Below, one piece after another: positions 1 to 8,258 of a DNA stretch of 64,000 nucleotides. The first letter of the stretch is position 1; the number at the start of each line of letters is the position of its first letter. Position numbers and translations under genes: made by a program. This stretch comes from Myceligenerans pegani (GTDB taxonomy: Bacteria > Actinomycetota > Actinomycetes > Actinomycetales > Cellulomonadaceae). The DNA lies in contig NZ_JADBGR010000096.1 of the NCBI RefSeq assembly GCF_014892515.1, positions 62,001-126,000 on the forward strand, in the 5' to 3' direction. A model generated the notes under the pieces. It was not told where the DNA came from. It was given only the letters and a program-made list of their open reading frames with translations, and did no database searches.

Positions 1-218
1 TCCCCGGAGAGCAGCTGCGCGAGGGCGTGCGGCGCGGACGGCTCGGGCGCGATCCGCAGCGCACGCGTGAGCGGACCGCGCAGCCGTGCGGGCGCGCGGC
101 GCACCGCCTGGACGGTGAGCCAGAGCGGGTCCTCGCGGAAGGTTCGGGCCGCGAAGGACAGCGCGTAGCGGGCGTTGCGGGCGAGTTCGGTCGCGCGCAA
201 CGTGGTGGAGCTGGTCAA
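1..218 (-). CDS. Partial glycosyltransferase-like protein (N-terminal end only)
   Basis: An open frame on the minus strand runs off the left edge of the window, giving about 72 residues. It is rich in Arg, Ala and Leu and contains a stretch like ARYALSFAARTFREDPLWL, which resembles the N-terminal region of some actinobacterial family 4 glycosyltransferases. The likely start is a TTG whose last bases overlap the TGA of the preceding glycosyltransferase gene, a coupled arrangement. No better ATG or GTG was found. The glycosyltransferase assignment is inference from flavour and context (adjacent glycosyltransferase and LCP genes); the catalytic part lies outside the window. Confidence 0.45.
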   Translation of the reverse strand, partial: MTSSTTLRATELARNARYALSFAARTFREDPLWLTVQAVRRAPARLRGPLTRALRIAPEPSAPHALAQLLSG

Positions 219-1627
219 CGCCGCGACCCCCGGGTGGGACTCTTGGTCCGGAGCGCGTCGGCGACCGCGTCGCCGAGCAGATCGGCAGAGGCTTCGTCGG
301 CGGAAGCGCGGGTCACGTCCCCGGACGCGGGAGCACCCGGTGGCGCGTCGCCGTCCACGAGGTGCCGCAGCAGTGTCTCGTACTTCTCCCCGAGGACGTC
401 GTCGCTCGCGTTGGCCGCCACCCAGGCGGCGGCGTCGGGCGAGGGAGCGGGGACGACGCCGTCCGCGAGCCAGCCGCACCAGAGGGCGGCGAGCGCGTCG
501 GCGTCGCCGGGCGGGACGACGCTCCCGGCGCCGGTCTCGGTGGTGATGAGCGCGGCCTCGCCGTCCAGGCACGCCGTGACGGGCAGGCCCGAGGCCATGA
601 CCTCGTACAGCTTCGACGGTACGGTCCAGCGGAACGGCTCCCAGTCGCGCAAGGACACGACGGCGGTGTCCGCCCAGGCGTAGAGGTCACGCATCCTCGT
701 GGCGGGCACGGGCGGGCTCACCGAGACCGGGGCCCGGAGCCGGTCCGCGAGGTCCCCGAGCGTCTCCAGGTCGTTCCCGTGCCCGACGACGCGGACCTCG
801 ATCGGATATCCGCGCTCCTTCACCCGGGCGGCGGCACGCACGACGACGTCGAGGCCCTGCGACCGGCCGACGGTCCCGGCGTAGAGCACCCGGAGAGCAC
901 GCCCGTCGAGTCGCGCCGGCGCGGGGGAGCGGACGGCCTCGAACGCGGTGCCGTTGCGGACCACGGCGACCCTGGCGACGTCGCGGGCGCGCAGCACCTC
1001 GGCGAACGCGTCCGTGGTGGTGACCACGAGGTCTGCCCGTGCCTGGAGCCGGGTCACCACGCGGTGCACGGTCGCGGCGATCGCGGCGCGGACGCGGCGC
1101 CGCAGACCGGTCCGGCCGTTCGGGGCGGCGAGGATCCCGCTGGGGACGATGAGGTCGGGCCAGGCGTCGCGCATCTCGATGACCAGCGCCGCCCGGTAGC
1201 AGCGGGCGAGGACCCAGCCGGCGGCGACGCTCGGGATGCCGGGGACGGTGGCGATGATCACATCCGGCCGCCCACCCGAGCGGGCGGCGGGGCGCAGACC
1301 GTGCCACATCGACGAGAGCGCGGCGATCGCCTGGTCGGCGGCGCGGGACAGAAGCCGTAGGGTGTGCTCCCGAAAGCCCACGCGAATGATCTTTTCACCC
1401 CGTGGCCCATATACCACGGCACCGGGCCGGAATTCGGGTGAAGAATGGGTGATTTTGCCCGACGGATAGTGCGGCGGGGGTGCGAGGACGGTCACGCCGA
1501 ATCCGGCGCGGACAAGGTGCGCGGATAGCGCTCCCCAGCGCCTTTGCGGCGCTCCCGTCTCGGGCCAGAAGTGGTGTGTGACCAGCAGGAACGCAGGACC
1601 ATGGGCCGTCGCGGAGCGGCGTTCCAT
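215..1627 (-). CDS. Glycosyltransferase, GT-B fold (family 4/WcaI-like)
   Basis: A 470-residue protein with the two-domain GT-B pattern: an N-terminal Rossmann half (FLLVTHHFWPETGAPQRRW, residues about 12-31, typical of WcaI-like enzymes) and a C-terminal donor-binding half with LRVLYAGTVGRSQGL and the conserved SKLYEVMASGLPV segment carrying the EX7E-type nucleotide-sugar contact. It probably transfers an activated sugar to a surface polysaccharide or glycolipid at the cytoplasmic face of the membrane. The ATG has an AGGAGG motif about 8 bases upstream. The stop overlaps the start of the next minus-strand gene, so the two are likely co-transcribed. The divergent neighbour is an LCP ligase, consistent with a cell-envelope glycan locus. 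Exact sugar and acceptor are not readable. Confidence 0.85.
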   Translation of the reverse strand: MERRSATAHGPAFLLVTHHFWPETGAPQRRWGALSAHLVRAGFGVTVLAPPPHYPSGKITHSSPEFRPGAVVYGPRGEKIIRVGFREHTLRLLSRAADQAIAALSSMWHGLRPAARSGGRPDVIIATVPGIPSVAAGWVLARCYRAALVIEMRDAWPDLIVPSGILAAPNGRTGLRRRVRAAIAATVHRVVTRLQARADLVVTTTDAFAEVLRARDVARVAVVRNGTAFEAVRSPAPARLDGRALRVLYAGTVGRSQGLDVVVRAAARVKERGYPIEVRVVGHGNDLETLGDLADRLRAPVSVSPPVPATRMRDLYAWADTAVVSLRDWEPFRWTVPSKLYEVMASGLPVTACLDGEAALITTETGAGSVVPPGDADALAALWCGWLADGVVPAPSPDAAAWVAANASDDVLGEKYETLLRHLVDGDAPPGAPASGDVTRASADEASADLLGDAVADALRTKSPTRGSRR

Positions 1628-1693
1628 CGAGCGTTCCTCCTGGTTGTACGTCCATGTTTTTCACCCGATATCACGGTCTCGGGATGCGAACCG

Positions 1694-1736
1694 GTACTAA
1701 GAGTAGTACGCGCAAATGACAGTAAGATCACGCGGC
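1694..1736 (+). promoter_or_regulatory. Promoter and inverted-repeat operator before the LCP gene
   Basis: A perfect 6-base inverted repeat GTACTA-AGAG-TAGTAC occupies 1694-1709. It is followed at 1723-1728 by TAAGAT, a good -10 element, 8 bases before the ATG at 1737. The repeat covers the expected -35 position, so a bound repressor or activator would control this gene. The site lies in a locally AT-richer spacer between divergent genes and could also affect the glycosyltransferase. The regulator is unknown. Confidence 0.5.
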
Positions 1737-2798
1737 ATGGCAGCCACTACCTCCTCACGCCCCGATCAGCACCATGTCGGAGGCGGGATCCGGCACGCCC
1801 GCCGGAAGCGTCTCGGGCGCGGCACGGTCGCCTGGATCGTCGTCCTCGCGCTCGTCGTCGTCGGTGGCGGGGCCTACGGGGCGTACACCCTCTACAAGCA
1901 GTCGCTCGCCGACAACATCGAGGTGATCGGTGATCCGTTCGCCGGGCTCGACGAGGACTCCCGGCCCGAGCCCGCGCCGGGGGGTGCGGACACGCAGGCG
2001 GTCAACATCCTCGTGCTGGGGTGCGACAGCCGGGTGTCCGGCGGGGACCCGAGCCTGTGCGACGGGTCCCGCACGGACGCGATCCTGCTCGTCCACCTGG
2101 CGGCGGACCGCGAGTCGGCGACGGTGGTCTCGATCAACCGTGACTCCTGGGTCCCCATCCCGGGGCACGGAGACGCGAAGATCAACGCGGCGTACGCGTT
2201 CGGGGGAGCACCGCTGATGATCCAGACGGTCGAGCAGCTCACCGGGGTCCGGTTGGACCACTTCGCCGTCACCGACTTCTCCTCGTTCACGGAACTGACC
2301 GACGCGCTGGGCGGCGTGCAGCTCACCCTCGCCGACGGCAACGGCGGCTCTTACCACCAGGTGATGAACGGCGAGGAGGCGCTCGCCTACGTGCGCGAGC
2401 GCAAGTCCCTGTCCAACGGCGACTTCGGCCGCGTCCAGCGGCAGCAGGCCTGGATCCGCGCGATCGTCGCGAAGGCCAACAACAACCGGCGCGATCCCGT
2501 GAAGATGACCCGGTTCCTCGAGGCCGTGAGCAACGCCACCGCGGCCGATCCGAGCCTCGACCTGGCACGGATGGAGCAGTTGTTCGGCGAGGCGCGGGAG
2601 ATCTCGACGAACGACATCACGTTCCTCACGTCCCCGCACATGCCGTGCTGCCAGACCAGCGCCGACGGGCAGTCCATCGTCACGGTCGACCGCGCGCGGC
2701 TCGACCCGCTCATGCAGGCGATCGCGAACGACACCGTGGACGAGTACGCGGCCGAGCATGAAGGCGAGCTCGACACCCTGCCTGCCGTCGTGGAGTGA
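1737..2798 (+). CDS. LytR-CpsA-Psr (LCP) family cell-wall glycopolymer ligase
   Basis: LCP proteins move polyprenyl-phosphate-linked glycopolymers onto peptidoglycan outside the membrane. This 353-residue protein has a short basic cytoplasmic tail, one membrane segment (about residues 30-50, VAWIVVLALVVVGGGAYGAY), and an extracellular LCP domain with NILVLGCDSR, the charged SRTDAILLVHL and VVSINRDSWVPIPG motifs, then KINAAYAFGG and the late YVRERKSLSNGDFGRVQRQQ segment. These carry the conserved Arg and Asp residues that bind the pyrophosphate. An in-frame ATG exists at 1716, but the -10 element at 1723-1728 lies downstream of it, so 1737 is preferred. It sits divergent to glycosyltransferase genes. 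Confidence 0.88.
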   Translation: MAATTSSRPDQHHVGGGIRHARRKRLGRGTVAWIVVLALVVVGGGAYGAYTLYKQSLADNIEVIGDPFAGLDEDSRPEPAPGGADTQAVNILVLGCDSRVSGGDPSLCDGSRTDAILLVHLAADRESATVVSINRDSWVPIPGHGDAKINAAYAFGGAPLMIQTVEQLTGVRLDHFAVTDFSSFTELTDALGGVQLTLADGNGGSYHQVMNGEEALAYVRERKSLSNGDFGRVQRQQAWIRAIVAKANNNRRDPVKMTRFLEAVSNATAADPSLDLARMEQLFGEAREISTNDITFLTSPHMPCCQTSADGQSIVTVDRARLDPLMQAIANDTVDEYAAEHEGELDTLPAVVE

Positions 2799-2820
2799 GT
2801 CGTGGAGTGACGGGCCCGGC

Positions 2821-4695
2821 TCAGAGCCCGAGGGCCTTCGCCAGCTCCTTCTTCAGGCGCTCCAGCCGCTCCTGGGCCACGACGCGGGCGCGACCCAGGT
2901 CCTCGGCGGTCGCGTCCTCGCCGACTGGCCGTACGACCTCCAGGTAGCACTTCACCTTCGGCTCGGTCCCGCTGGGCCGGACGATCACGCGCGTGTCGTC
3001 ATCGGCCGTCAGCACGACGCCGTCGGTGGGCGGCAGCCCGTCCACGCCCTCGGCGAGGTCGACGACCTTGACCACGGGCGCGCCGTCGAGCGTGGCCGGG
3101 GGAGCGGCCCGCAGGCGGGACATCGCCTCCGGGATGCGCGCCAGGTCGTCGAACCGCGCGGCGAGCTGCCCGGTGGCGTACAGGCCGCAGGCGCGGGCGA
3201 TGTCGTCGAGGGCGTCCCGGAGGGTGCGCCCGGACTCCTTGAGACGTTCGGCGAGCAGGGCCACGCGCAGCGCCGCCGAGAGCCCGTCCTTGTCGCGGAC
3301 GGCCTCGGGGTCCACGCAGTAGCCGAGCGCCTCCTCGTAGCCGAACACCAGGTCCGGGGTGCGGGAGATCCACTTGAACCCGGTCAGCGTCGTCGCGTGG
3401 CGCAGGCCGTGCAGCGCGGCGATCCGCTGCAGTACCCGGGACGACACGACCGAGCTGGCCAGCGTGCCCGACGTCGTGTGCTGCGCGATGTCCCAGCCGA
3501 GCAGCGCGCCCACCTGGTCCCCGGTGAGCATGTGCCAGCCGTGCGACGCCGCCGTCTCCGCGCCCTGGTAGGTGCCCCAGTCCGGGTCGTACACCGCCAC
3601 GGCGCAGCGGTCGGCGTCGGGGTCGTTCGCGATGACGACGTCCGCGTGGACGTCCGACGCGATCGACAGGGCGAGGTCGAGCGCGCCTCGCTCCTCCGGG
3701 TTCGGGAACCTCACGGTCGGGAAGTCGGGGTTCGGGTCGAGCTGCTCCTCGACGGGCACGACGTCGGTGAATCCCGCGTCCGCGAGCACCCGCCCCAGCG
3801 TCCGGCCGCCGACCCCGTGCAGCGACGTGGTCACGATCCGCAGCGGGGGCGGGCCGGCGAACTCGTCCGGGATCGCGACGGCGGTCCGCGCCTGCGCCGT
3901 CGGCATCAGCCGCGGCGCGTGCACGTCGCGGAGGTGCAGGCCAGGATCGCGCAGCAGGGCGACGCGCCGCAGATATTCCTCGTGGATGTCCTCACCGAGG
4001 ACCGTCCAGCCGCTCTCGGCGCGCGGCACGGCGGACGCCCCGCCGGACGCCGTGGCGACGCGGGCGATCTCGGCCGCGATCCGCGCGTCGTACGGCGGTA
4101 CGATCTGCGCGCCCTGGCCGGAGTCCGTCACCACACGCCCGCCGAGATAGACCTTGTAGCCGTTGTCGGCGGCGGGGTTGTGGCTGGCGGTGACCATCAC
4201 GCCGGCGTCGGCGTCCAGGTGGCGTACCGCGAAGGCGAGCACCGGCGTGGGCAGCGGAGCGGGCAGGAGGGAGACCTCGGCGCCCGCCGCGGTCAGCACC
4301 GCGGCCGTGTCCCGGGCGAAGACCTCCGACCGGTGCCGCGCGTCGTAGCCGACCACGACCCGGGGCGCGCCGGTGATCTCGGACGTGAGATACGCACCCA
4401 GCCCCGCCGCCGCCGTGATCACCACGGCCCGGTTCATGCGGTGCGGCCCGGCCGCCATCGCGCCGCGCAGGCCGGCGGTGCCGAACTCCAGGAGCCCGGA
4501 GAACCGGTCACGCAGCTCGGCGAGCGCCAGGTCGCGCAGGTGGGGAACCGAGGCCTTGGCGAGCAGGTTGCGCAGCTCGACGCGGTCGCCGTCGTCCACG
4601 TCGTCGGCGATCCAGGCCGCGGCGTAGCGCAGGACGGCGTCGCCGTCGTCGTCGGCGGTGGTGCTCGTGCGGTGTACCGGTACCGAGGTGCTCAT
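2821..4695 (-). CDS. Phosphoglucomutase/phosphomannomutase (alpha-D-phosphohexomutase)
   Basis: Interconverts hexose 1- and 6-phosphates, feeding nucleotide-sugar synthesis in the cytoplasm. The 624-residue length fits the long bacterial PGM2-like form. It shows the start of domain 1 (RFSGLLEFGTAGLRGAMAAG), the phosphoserine loop VTASHNPAADNGYKVY near residues 167-182, the metal loop with ANDPDADRCAVAVYD, the sugar-specificity region GYEEALGYCVD and the C-terminal phosphate loop IVRPSGTEPKVKCYLEV. All catalytic regions are intact. It is 4 bases downstream of the purine nucleoside phosphorylase gene, so the two probably form one transcript; PNP yields ribose 1-phosphate, which such mutases can also use. 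Confidence 0.93.
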   Translation of the reverse strand: MSTSVPVHRTSTTADDDGDAVLRYAAAWIADDVDDGDRVELRNLLAKASVPHLRDLALAELRDRFSGLLEFGTAGLRGAMAAGPHRMNRAVVITAAAGLGAYLTSEITGAPRVVVGYDARHRSEVFARDTAAVLTAAGAEVSLLPAPLPTPVLAFAVRHLDADAGVMVTASHNPAADNGYKVYLGGRVVTDSGQGAQIVPPYDARIAAEIARVATASGGASAVPRAESGWTVLGEDIHEEYLRRVALLRDPGLHLRDVHAPRLMPTAQARTAVAIPDEFAGPPPLRIVTTSLHGVGGRTLGRVLADAGFTDVVPVEEQLDPNPDFPTVRFPNPEERGALDLALSIASDVHADVVIANDPDADRCAVAVYDPDWGTYQGAETAASHGWHMLTGDQVGALLGWDIAQHTTSGTLASSVVSSRVLQRIAALHGLRHATTLTGFKWISRTPDLVFGYEEALGYCVDPEAVRDKDGLSAALRVALLAERLKESGRTLRDALDDIARACGLYATGQLAARFDDLARIPEAMSRLRAAPPATLDGAPVVKVVDLAEGVDGLPPTDGVVLTADDDTRVIVRPSGTEPKVKCYLEVVRPVGEDATAEDLGRARVVAQERLERLKKELAKALGL

Positions 4696-4699
4696 GCCA

Positions 4700-5539
4700 C
4701 TAGATCTTCGCGACGATGCGGGCGAGCAGGTCGCTGATCCGCGGGCCGGCCTGCCTGCCCGCCTCCAGCACCTCCTCGTGGGACAGCGGCTGCGGGCTGA
4801 TCCCGGCCGCCAGGTTCGTGACCAGGGAGATGCCCAGCACCTCCATGCGGCAGTGCCGGGCGGCGACGGCCTCCAGCGCCGTCGACATGCCCACGAGGTC
4901 CGCGCCCAGCAGGTGTGCCATCTTCACCTCGGCGGGCGTCTCGTACTGCGGGCCGTGGAACTGGGCGTACACGCCCTCGGGGAGCTCCGGGTCGACCTCG
5001 CGGGCGAGGTCGCGCAGGCGCGGCGTGTAGATGTCGGTCATGTCGGCGAACTTCGCGCCCTCGAGCGGGGTCCGCGACGTCAGGTTCAGGTGGTCCTTGA
5101 GGAGCACGGGCTGCCCCGGCCGCCAGCCGATGTGCGTGCTGCCGCAGCCGTTGGTGAGGATCAGCGTCTCGGCGCCCGTCGCGGCCGCGGTGCGCACGCC
5201 GTGCACCACGCGGCGCACCCCCATGCCCTCGTACAGGTGGGTGCGCGATCCGAGGACCAGGGCGTGCCGCACCGAGCCGTCGGCACGCTCCACGCGGATC
5301 GAGCGCGTCGTGGAGCGGTGGCCGTCGACGGCCGGCTTGAGGAAGCCCGGGATCTCGGCGGTGGGCATCTCCGCGACCACGTCACCGATCAGCTCGGCGG
5401 CGCCGCCCCACCCCGACCCGAGCACGAGCGCGATGTCGTGACCGGCCACGCCGGACTTGGCCGCGATGTGCTCGGCAGCGGCCGCTGCCACGTCGAACGG
5501 GTCGGTGGTGGGATCGTCGAGGTCCGGGGCGGTGCTCAT
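4700..5539 (-). CDS. Purine-nucleoside phosphorylase
   Basis: Cleaves purine nucleosides with phosphate to give free base and (deoxy)ribose 1-phosphate. The 279-residue protein belongs to the trimeric (PunA-type) class: phosphate site GSGWGGAAELIGD near residues 41-53, the HRSTTRSIRVE and HALVLGSRTHLYEGMG segments, TLILTNGCGS, the base-binding region LVGMSTALEAVAARH with the conserved Met and Glu, and VTNLAAGISPQPLSHEEV. The ATG is preceded by TAATCT and then 6 bases, matching the leaderless pattern of this window. The mutase gene follows 4 bases later and likely uses the pentose or hexose phosphate. Confidence 0.94.
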   Translation of the reverse strand: MSTAPDLDDPTTDPFDVAAAAAEHIAAKSGVAGHDIALVLGSGWGGAAELIGDVVAEMPTAEIPGFLKPAVDGHRSTTRSIRVERADGSVRHALVLGSRTHLYEGMGVRRVVHGVRTAAATGAETLILTNGCGSTHIGWRPGQPVLLKDHLNLTSRTPLEGAKFADMTDIYTPRLRDLAREVDPELPEGVYAQFHGPQYETPAEVKMAHLLGADLVGMSTALEAVAARHCRMEVLGISLVTNLAAGISPQPLSHEEVLEAGRQAGPRISDLLARIVAKI

Positions 5540-5635
5540 GATCCGAGATTAACCGGCGGTGACACGGGAGGCCACCGCCGCCCGGGCCCCCGCCACGAGT
5601 GTCCGTCCCCGGAGGCGTCTGCCAGACTGGCGATC

Positions 5636-6160
5636 GTGTCCGAATCGCTGAAGCCTCCGGTGGGGTTGCACCGCCATGACGGGGACGACTGGGTGGTGTG
5701 CGGGGATCACCGGCACTGGGGTCTGTACGGGGCCGCCGGGCTCCTGCTCGTGCGGCGCGGGGCCGACGGCGGCCCCGGTCACCTCGTGCTCCAGCACCGG
5801 GCGCCGTGGTCGCACATGGGCGGCACCTGGGGCATCCCCGGAGGGGCGCTAGCCCCCGGGGAGAGCGCCGGCGACGGAGCGCTCCGCGAGGCCGCGGAGG
5901 AGGCCGCTGTCGACCCCGCCGCGGTGGAGGTCGTCGGCACCCACGTCCTCGAGCATCCGGCCTGGACGTACACGACCGTGGTCGCCGAGGTCCGGTCCGG
6001 TGCCCGCGTCGTCCCGCGCGCCGCCGACGCCGAGAGCCTCGCCGTCCGCTGGGTCGCCCTGGGCGAGCTCGCCGGCCTCGACCTGCTGCCCCCGTTCGAG
6101 GCCGCGCTCCCCGAGCTCCTGCGGCTCCTGCCCGTGCGCGCCCCGGCGGTACGGGGATGA
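5636..6160 (+). CDS. Nudix hydrolase
   Basis: Nudix enzymes hydrolyse nucleoside diphosphates linked to another moiety, often for clean-up. This 174-residue protein has a complete Nudix box, GGALAPGESAGDGALREAAE followed by EAAV, with the REXXEE metal ligands. The upstream strand GLYGAAGLLLVRRG and the MGGTWGIPGG motif are typical of MutT/NTP-pyrophosphohydrolase-like members common in actinobacteria. The GTG start at 5636 is chosen because GHLVLQH and the N-terminal HWGLYGAAG strand follow at the expected distance; longer open sequence upstream overlaps the divergent PNP gene. Substrate cannot be told. Confidence 0.88.
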   Translation: MSESLKPPVGLHRHDGDDWVVCGDHRHWGLYGAAGLLLVRRGADGGPGHLVLQHRAPWSHMGGTWGIPGGALAPGESAGDGALREAAEEAAVDPAAVEVVGTHVLEHPAWTYTTVVAEVRSGARVVPRAADAESLAVRWVALGELAGLDLLPPFEAALPELLRLLPVRAPAVRG

Positions 6161-6209
6161 TCCGGCGCCCGGCCTCGTCGGATCGTGTCTGCCCGTGCGC
6201 GCCCCGGCG
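6128..6209 (+). repeat. 21-base direct repeat spanning the 3' end of the Nudix gene
   Basis: The same 21-base segment occurs at 6128-6148, inside the last codons of the Nudix gene (encoding LLPVRAP), and again at 6189-6209 in the spacer after it. The unit offset is 61 bases. It looks like a small tandem duplication of the gene end. The second copy lies just upstream of the promoter of the next gene. Confidence 0.6.
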
Positions 6210-6234
6210 AGATCGGGTCGGATAGGGTCACCGG

Positions 6235-6702
6235 GTGCACATCCGCATCACTCCCGCCGAGGTCCTCGGACTGGTCAAGGTCGCCGGCCAGCCCGTTCCG
6301 CCCGTGATCAGCTCCGTGAGCGGCGAGGGCGACGTCGTCCGCGTCGTGGCCGACCTGCGCCGCCTGGACACGCTGCCCGGCCCGCTCAAGCTCGCCGTCC
6401 GCATCGCCCCCATCGTGCGGGCCGACGTCCGCGTCGCCGCCTTCGCGTCCGGCGTCGCCACCCTGGAGGTCGAGGCGAACGCCGCCGGGCTTCCCGCGCA
6501 CCGGCTGCTGTCCCTGGCCGCGGCGCCCATCGAGCAGGCTCTCGCCAAGCAGGACCTGCCGCCGGGCGTCGTCGACATCCAGCACGACGCGCGGATCGCC
6601 GTCGACGTCGAGCGCCTCCTGGAGGCCAAGCTGCCCGGGCTCACCGTGACGAACCTCCGCCTGGCGGACGGCGAGATCGTCCTGGACGGCTCGGTGGGCT
6701 GA
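6235..6702 (+). CDS. Conserved hypothetical protein, copy A of a three-member local family
   Basis: A 155-residue protein with no recognised catalytic motif, signal peptide or cysteine. It shares a clear plan with two nearby genes (8259-8720 and 8762-9226): an N-terminal ITPAEVLGLV (LTPEEAIALV in the others), then VVADLRRL, VEANAAGLPAHRLLSLA, and a C-terminal LRLADGEIVLDG strand. The alternating beta strands and central AAGLP turn suggest a small alpha/beta or BPI-like lipid-binding fold, but this is only an impression. The GTG start lies 6 bases after TAGGGT, a leaderless layout. It directly precedes the quinone reductase gene, with 20 bases between them, so they may be co-expressed. Confidence 0.75.
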   Translation: MHIRITPAEVLGLVKVAGQPVPPVISSVSGEGDVVRVVADLRRLDTLPGPLKLAVRIAPIVRADVRVAAFASGVATLEVEANAAGLPAHRLLSLAAAPIEQALAKQDLPPGVVDIQHDARIAVDVERLLEAKLPGLTVTNLRLADGEIVLDGSVG

Positions 6703-6722
6703 GGACAGGGCAGAATGGCCCC

Positions 6723-8171
6723 GTGAGCTCCCCTGCCGTGACCACGTCCGATCCCGCCCACATCCCCACCCACGTCGTCGTCCTCGGGGGCGGCCCCGGC
6801 GGTTACGAGGCCGCGCTCGTCGCCCGGAGTCTGGGGGCCCGCGTGACCGTCGTCGAACGGCAGGGCCTGGGCGGTGCGGCGGTGCTGACCGACGTCGTCC
6901 CCTCCAAGACCCTCATCGCGACGGCGGAGTGGATGACGATCGCCGAGCGCGCCCCGGAGCTGGGTATCCGCCTGACCGACGACGCCGCGAAGCGCGACCT
7001 GTCCGTCGACCTCAAGGCCGTCAACAAGCGCGTGCTCGAGCTGGCACGTGCGCAGAGCGCCGACATCCGGGGCCGGCTGGAGCGCGAGGGCATCGAGATC
7101 GTGGGCGGTTCGGGGCGCCTGGAATCGACGTCGCGCGTCGTCGTCGAGTCGGCGGCGGACCCCGCCGACGAGGGGCGCGTCCTGGACGCCGACACGATCC
7201 TGGTGGCCACCGGCGCCACGCCGCGCACCCTTCCCACGGCGGTGCCCGACGGCGAGCGCATCCTCACCTGGACGCAGATGTACAACCTCACCGAGCTGCC
7301 GGAGAAGCTCGTCGTGGTGGGCTCCGGCGTCACGGGCGCGGAGTTCGCCGGTGCCTACAACGCGCTCGGGGCCGACGTCGTGCTGGTGTCCTCACGCGAC
7401 CGCGTACTGCCGGGCGAGGATGAGGACGCGGCCGAGCTGCTGGAGGGCGTGTTCCGCTCGCGCGGCATGACGGTCCTGTCCCGCACGCGGGCGGAAGCCG
7501 CCGAACGCACCGACGACGGCGTCGCCGTGACGCTGTCGGACGGCCGCGTGGTGCACGGGTCGCACGTGCTCATCGCGGTGGGCGGCGTCCCGAACACCGT
7601 GGGTATGGGGCTGGAGGAGGCCGGGGTCACGCTGACCGGGCACGGCCACATCGAGGTCGACAAGGTCTCCCGTACGTCCGTGCGCGGCGTCTACGCCGCG
7701 GGCGACTGCACCGGCGTGCTCCCGCTGGCCTCCGTGGCCGCGATGCAGGGCCGGATCGCCATGCAGCACGCCCTGGGCGACGCCGTCGCGCCGCTGCGGC
7801 TGGGCACGGTCGCCTCCAACATCTTCACCGCGCCGGAGATCGCCACCGTCGGGTACAGCGAGGACGCGCTGAAGCAGCAGGGGTCGCGGTACATCACCAC
7901 GACGCTCCCGCTGGCCCGCAACCCGCGGGCGAAGATGCTCGGTATCCGCGACGGCTTCGTGAAGTTGTTCGCCCACCCGGAGGCGGGGGTCGTGCTGGGC
8001 GGCGTGGTCGTCGCGCCGCGCGCGGGCGAGCACATCTTCCCGATCACGCTCGCCGTCCAGCATCGGCTCACGGTCGACGACGTCGCGGCGTCGTTCACGA
8101 TCTACCCGTCCCTGAGCGGCACGACGGCGGAGGCGGCGCGCGTCCTCGACGCCCGCGTCCAGGAGCGCTGA
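6723..8171 (+). CDS. lpdA: NAD(P)H-quinone dehydrogenase, LpdA-type flavoprotein disulfide reductase homologue
   Basis: A 482-residue FAD protein with the full flavoprotein disulfide reductase layout: FAD-binding VVVLGGGPGGYEAALVA (about residues 18-34), NAD(P)-binding VVVGSGVTGAEFAGAYNALG, second FAD motif VYAAGDCTGVLPLA, and a C-terminal dimerisation domain. The active disulfide is absent: where dihydrolipoamide dehydrogenases have a CX4C pair, this protein reads GGAAVLTDVVPSK (Ala53 and Val58). The C-terminal His-Glu dyad region reads SFTIYPSLSGTTAE and lacks the usual HXHPTXXE. Mycobacterial LpdA, also lacking a working disulfide, reduces quinones, so I assign that role rather than lipoamide oxidation. 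The GTG start is 6 bases after CAGAAT. Confidence 0.87.
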   Translation: MSSPAVTTSDPAHIPTHVVVLGGGPGGYEAALVARSLGARVTVVERQGLGGAAVLTDVVPSKTLIATAEWMTIAERAPELGIRLTDDAAKRDLSVDLKAVNKRVLELARAQSADIRGRLEREGIEIVGGSGRLESTSRVVVESAADPADEGRVLDADTILVATGATPRTLPTAVPDGERILTWTQMYNLTELPEKLVVVGSGVTGAEFAGAYNALGADVVLVSSRDRVLPGEDEDAAELLEGVFRSRGMTVLSRTRAEAAERTDDGVAVTLSDGRVVHGSHVLIAVGGVPNTVGMGLEEAGVTLTGHGHIEVDKVSRTSVRGVYAAGDCTGVLPLASVAAMQGRIAMQHALGDAVAPLRLGTVASNIFTAPEIATVGYSEDALKQQGSRYITTTLPLARNPRAKMLGIRDGFVKLFAHPEAGVVLGGVVVAPRAGEHIFPITLAVQHRLTVDDVAASFTIYPSLSGTTAEAARVLDARVQER

Positions 8172-8181
8172 CGGAAACGCC

Positions 8182-8220
8182 GCCGGGGCGGTACGTCGTC
8201 GTGCGACGTACCGCCCCGGC
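8182..8220 (+). terminator. Strong bidirectional hairpin terminator
   Basis: A perfect 17-base-pair inverted repeat (8182-8198 and 8204-8220) with a 5-base loop TCGTG sits 10 bases after the lpdA stop. The gene on the other side converges on it, so it may end transcription from both. There is no U-run, as is usual for high-GC actinobacterial terminators. Confidence 0.8.
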
Positions 8221-8258
8221 AGGGGTTGGAACCCCAGAAGCGGAGCCCGAGGAGACCG

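Noticed and set aside
2758-4737. 659-codon frame on the plus strand
   Set aside because: Antisense to the phosphohexomutase, whose catalytic motifs are complete on the other strand.
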